This document shows positions 30,942 to 33,699 of a DNA stretch of 33,699 bases, one piece after another. A program made the position numbers and the translations under genes. Location of the stretch: positions 1 through 33,699 of the forward strand of contig CASDZV010000052.1 of assembly GCA_949285905.1 (NCBI GenBank). Reading direction: 5' to 3'. The stretch comes from an uncultured Spirochaetales bacterium (GTDB lineage Bacteria > Spirochaetota > Spirochaetia > Sphaerochaetales > Sphaerochaetaceae). A model generated the notes under the pieces. That model made no database searches. It saw only the letters and a program-made list of their open reading frames with translations, and was not told the origin of the DNA. Positions within the stretch are counted from its first letter, which is position 1. The number at the start of each line of letters is the position of its first letter.

Positions 30942-32735
30942 ATGAAGGAAATCACAGCAGATCAGCTAAGAAAGCTTTATATAGATTTCTTTGTTTCCAA
31001 GGGACATAAGCAGATATCCGGAGCATCCCTTATTCCGGAAAACGATCCGACAGTTCTTTTCACGACTGCCGGCATGCACCCACTGGTGCCGTATATTCTC
31101 GGCGCAGAGCATCCTGCAGGGAAGAGGCTCTGTGATTATCAGAAATGCATCAGAACCGGCGATATCGACAGCGTAGGAGATCCGCACCATCTCACGTTTT
31201 TCGAAATGCTTGGCAACTGGTCTCTCGGAGATTATTTCAAGAAGGAGATGATAGGCTATAGTTTTGAGTTCCTGACAAAGATTCTCGAGATTCCTGTAGA
31301 CAGGCTTTCAGTGACTGTTTTTGAAGGTGATGGTGAAGTTCCTCGTGATAACGAAGCGGCAGACCGCTGGGCAGAACTTGGTATCGACCGATCCAGGATC
31401 TATTTCATGCCTCGTGAGGATAACTGGTGGGGGCCTGCAGGGGAGACCGGACCATGCGGTCCTGACTCAGAGATGTTCTTCGACACAGGTCGTCCCGCAT
31501 GCGGTCCTGACTGCAAGCCTGGATGTAAGTGCGGAAAGTATTTTGAGATCTGGAACGATGTCTTCATGCAGTATCGTAAGGAAAAAGACGGCACATTCCA
31601 TGAGATGGACAGGAAGTGCATCGATACAGGTATGGGTATTGAGCGCACTGTTGCTGTTCTCCAGGGGAAGAAGAGTGTCTATGAGACAGAAGTCTTCCAG
31701 CCGATTATAAGGGAGATTGAGAAGCTTTCAGGAAAGAAATATGGCGAGAATGAGGAAGATGATATCTCTATCCGCATTATCTCTGATCATATTCGCACAT
31801 CTGTATTCATTCTCGGTGATCAGAAGGGCGTAGCACCATCCAATGTAGGCCAGGGATATATTCTTCGCCGTCTTATCAGAAGGGCTGTTCGCCATGGCAA
31901 GAAGATTGGCATTGATCATCCATTCCTTTCTGGTCTTTCCGATGTTGTAATCAAGCTTTATGGGGAGCCTTACCCTGAGATTGCGGCGCATGAGGCGTTC
32001 ATTCATGAGGAGCTTGAGAAGGAAGAGGAGAAGTTCTCAATCACGCTTACAAAGGGCGAGAAGGAATTTGAGAAGATGCTGCCGAACCTCCTCAAGGGTA
32101 AGGACAGGATTATTTCCGGGCGTCTTGCGTTCCGCCTGTATGATACATATGGCTTCCCGATTGAGCTTACAAAGGAGCTCGCCGCGGAGCATGGTTTCAC
32201 GGTTGATGAAGAAGGTTTCCATGAAGCATTTGAGAAACACCAGGCACTTTCCCGTGCAGGTGCTGAGAAGGAGTTCAAGGGAGGGCTTGCCGATCATAGC
32301 AACGAGACAACAGCTCTGCACACAGCAACTCATCTTCTTCATGCTTCCTTGAGAAAGATTCTCGGAACACATGTAGGACAGAAGGGCTCAAACATCACTG
32401 CTGAAAGGCTGAGGTTCGATTTCACGCATCCTGAACCAATGACAAAAGAGCAGATCCAGCAGGTCGAGGATCTTGTGAATGAGCAGATTAAGCGTGATTT
32501 GCCAGTAACTGTTGAGACAATGACCCTTGAGGAAGCCAGAGAGCAGGGAGCTATAGCCTTCTTTGATTCAAAGTATGGTGAGAAGGTCACTGTTTATACT
32601 ATTGGAGATTTCTCCAAAGAAGTCTGTGGAGGTCCTCATGTCACTCACACTGGCGATATGGGACACTTCCATATCCTTAAAGAGCAGTCATCATCTGCAG
32701 GAGTGAGGAGAATAAAGGCTGTCCTTGAGAAATAA
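30942..32735 (+). CDS. alaS: Alanyl-tRNA synthetase, short spirochaetal form
   Basis: Class II synthetase that charges tRNA-Ala. The 597 residues contain the catalytic domain (KGHKQISGASLIPENDPTVLFTTAGMHPLVPYI; RTGDIDSVGDPHHLTFFEMLGNWSLGDYF), the tRNA-recognition helices, and the editing domain with zinc ligands in HTATHLLHASLRKIL and CGGPHVTHTG. The protein ends right after GVRRIKAVLEK, where typical enzymes (about 875 residues) continue into the oligomerising C-Ala domain. There is no frameshift, and a terminator follows closely, so the truncation is native. Short AlaRS of about this length is known in spirochaetes such as Borrelia. An insert GPDCKPGCKCGK adds cysteines in the catalytic domain. 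Confidence 0.96.
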   Translation: MKEITADQLRKLYIDFFVSKGHKQISGASLIPENDPTVLFTTAGMHPLVPYILGAEHPAGKRLCDYQKCIRTGDIDSVGDPHHLTFFEMLGNWSLGDYFKKEMIGYSFEFLTKILEIPVDRLSVTVFEGDGEVPRDNEAADRWAELGIDRSRIYFMPREDNWWGPAGETGPCGPDSEMFFDTGRPACGPDCKPGCKCGKYFEIWNDVFMQYRKEKDGTFHEMDRKCIDTGMGIERTVAVLQGKKSVYETEVFQPIIREIEKLSGKKYGENEEDDISIRIISDHIRTSVFILGDQKGVAPSNVGQGYILRRLIRRAVRHGKKIGIDHPFLSGLSDVVIKLYGEPYPEIAAHEAFIHEELEKEEEKFSITLTKGEKEFEKMLPNLLKGKDRIISGRLAFRLYDTYGFPIELTKELAAEHGFTVDEEGFHEAFEKHQALSRAGAEKEFKGGLADHSNETTALHTATHLLHASLRKILGTHVGQKGSNITAERLRFDFTHPEPMTKEQIQQVEDLVNEQIKRDLPVTVETMTLEEAREQGAIAFFDSKYGEKVTVYTIGDFSKEVCGGPHVTHTGDMGHFHILKEQSSSAGVRRIKAVLEK

Positions 32736-32747
32736 GAACCTGAACAC

Positions 32748-32776
32748 AAGAGCTGGGCTTTTGCCCGGCTCTTTTT
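32748..32776 (+). terminator. Rho-independent terminator of alaS
   Basis: AGAGCTGGGC and GCCCGGCTCT pair over 10 bp (one G-U) around a TTTT loop and are followed by a T run. Confidence 0.93.
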
Positions 32777-32832
32777 GAAATCAAAGGATTCAATTTCTCC
32801 TGAGGATTACCCTGCAGAGAAATGCAGTAATA

Positions 32833-33640
32833 TCAGAGTGCTACGATTTTTCTTATCTCACTTTCAGAGAGCTTTGTCACATCAGAAATCTGTGAAATGG
32901 TGTAATTCAGAGCATGCATAGTCCTGGCAATGGTTGTCTTTTCCTCTGCTTTTCCTTCTTTTGCCCCCTGCAGCCTGCCGCCTTCCCAGAGTCCTTCTAT
33001 GATGCTCTGCGAATTCCTTCTCGCTGTCTTGTTTCCTTTCACCTTTCCCAATGCCTCCCTCAGTACACTTCCCAAGGTCCTTCTCGTAGATATCGCGGTA
33101 CATCTCGCTTATGGCACTCCCTTCATCATCGCTGTATGTGCCGTTCGCTATCACTATCCGCGCCCCCGCATGCTTCAGCTTCACGTTGTCCTCATCAGAG
33201 CGGAGCGAGTAGCTGTACACCGCCCTTCCTTTCCCGATTATATCACGGTCAACGATGAATATGACAATCGCATCGCGCGCCCTGCTGTATTCCTCCTTCT
33301 TGTGCAGCGTCCTCGTTATGAGAAGCCCCAGATAGTAGACAGAGCGCTTCACAAGCCATTTCATGCTTCTCTTCCCGATCTTCTGCATCTCAATGTCGAT
33401 CTTGTTCCCTTCCCCGTCCTCCGCGAGCAGGTCGAGCCTTGCCTCATGCGTCTCCCGGCTTTCCTGAACATCCTGCACGCGGACCCTCCTGATTATGATA
33501 TCGCCCCGGGAGAGGATCGTCCTGACGATATGCTGGACCGCTTCCGTGTTGTCCTTCATCGCGACGCGGAACGCGAAATCATCAGCAAGAGAAAGATCGT
33601 CCACCCTGATATCCTCAATGCGTATTCGTCTTACAGGCAT
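32833..33640 (-). pseudogene. Rpn-family PD-(D/E)XK nuclease gene with a frameshift
   Basis: The frame from ATG 33640 (GGAGG four bases upstream) encodes an Rpn-type nuclease domain with D70 (ARLDLL) and E84/Q86 (IDIEMQ). It starts SLADDFAFRVAMKDNTEAV, similar to the gene at 1407. Near 33076, after YEKDL, the reading switches: the original frame runs into unrelated residues to 32882, while the +1 frame continues GSVLREALGKVKGNKTARRN and the family tail SQISDVTKLSESEIRKIVAL to 32833. Removing one base would restore one protein of about 268 residues, matching the 1407 copy (LRESLRKVKG). It is therefore a single-base frameshift: a decayed copy, a sequencing error or, less likely, programmed frameshifting. 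The codons look more GC-rich than in neighbouring genes, hinting at transfer. Confidence 0.8.
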
Positions 33641-33699
33641 AACACCTCCTGACTGATATACGCTCTGAGTCAGCGTTTCGGTTAACTTTTTCAGAAAAA

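Noticed and set aside
1..33699. CRISPR arrays, insertion sequences, phage genes, attachment sites or rRNA
   Set aside because: No repeated spacer pattern, transposase of an IS family, phage gene or rRNA was seen. The Rpn-type genes are nuclease/transposase-like but have no flanking inverted repeats that I could find.

Overview
The window looks like a chromosomal segment of a spirochaete, probably a Sphaerochaeta- or Treponema-like anaerobe. The best evidence is an alanyl-tRNA synthetase of only 597 residues that keeps the editing domain but lacks the C-terminal C-Ala domain, a form known from spirochaetes. Supporting hints are a periplasmic sugar-binding protein whose signal peptide ends in ASGSGES without a lipobox cysteine, FabK as the only enoyl-ACP reductase in the fatty acid cluster, and Rpn/PD-(D/E)XK nuclease genes. 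No 16S rRNA is present, so this placement is an inference.

Layout. 1-2.4 kb: the tail of an unrecognised gene with a terminator, a LacI-type regulator (-), an Rpn-type nuclease (+) and tRNA-Arg(CCG) (-). 2.4-3.6 kb: a LysE-family exporter divergent from a TetR regulator, with a palindromic operator candidate between them. 3.7-6.3 kb: clpB. 6.4-8.4 kb: a MobA/MocA-like nucleotidyltransferase divergent from a degenerate macro-domain protein, then a YoaK/DUF1275 membrane protein. 8.3-10.8 kb: glycogen phosphorylase. 11.0-20.5 kb: a tightly overlapping minus-strand type II fatty acid operon in transcription order acpP-fabK-fabD-fabG-fabF-accB-fabZ-accC-accD-accA-acyl-CoA synthetase, closed by an intrinsic terminator. 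21.0-25.4 kb: a CUT1-type sugar ABC operon with two paralogous solute-binding proteins flanking two permeases and no ATPase gene. 25.4-29.1 kb: a convergent regulatory operon with an AgrC-like GHKL kinase, a YesM-like kinase and an AraC-type response regulator. 29.1-32.7 kb: a PanE-like reductase, a degenerate DprA/Smf protein and alaS. 32.8-33.6 kb: a second Rpn-type gene broken by a frameshift.

How the parts work together. The fatty acid operon covers malonyl-CoA supply (AccABCD), malonyl transfer (FabD), elongation (FabF), reduction (FabG, FabK) and dehydration (FabZ) on AcpP. It has no fabH and ends in an acyl-CoA synthetase. The ABC transporter and the adjacent two-kinase/one-regulator set probably form a carbohydrate uptake and sensing module that borrows a shared ATPase encoded elsewhere.

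The most notable pattern is in gene starts. Six genes in three divergent pairs (lysE/tetR, mobA-like/macro, agrC-like kinase/panE) have a -10-like hexamer exactly six bases before the likely ATG and no Shine-Dalgarno sequence, which predicts leaderless mRNAs. The long operons, clpB, glgP and alaS instead have ordinary ribosome binding sites.
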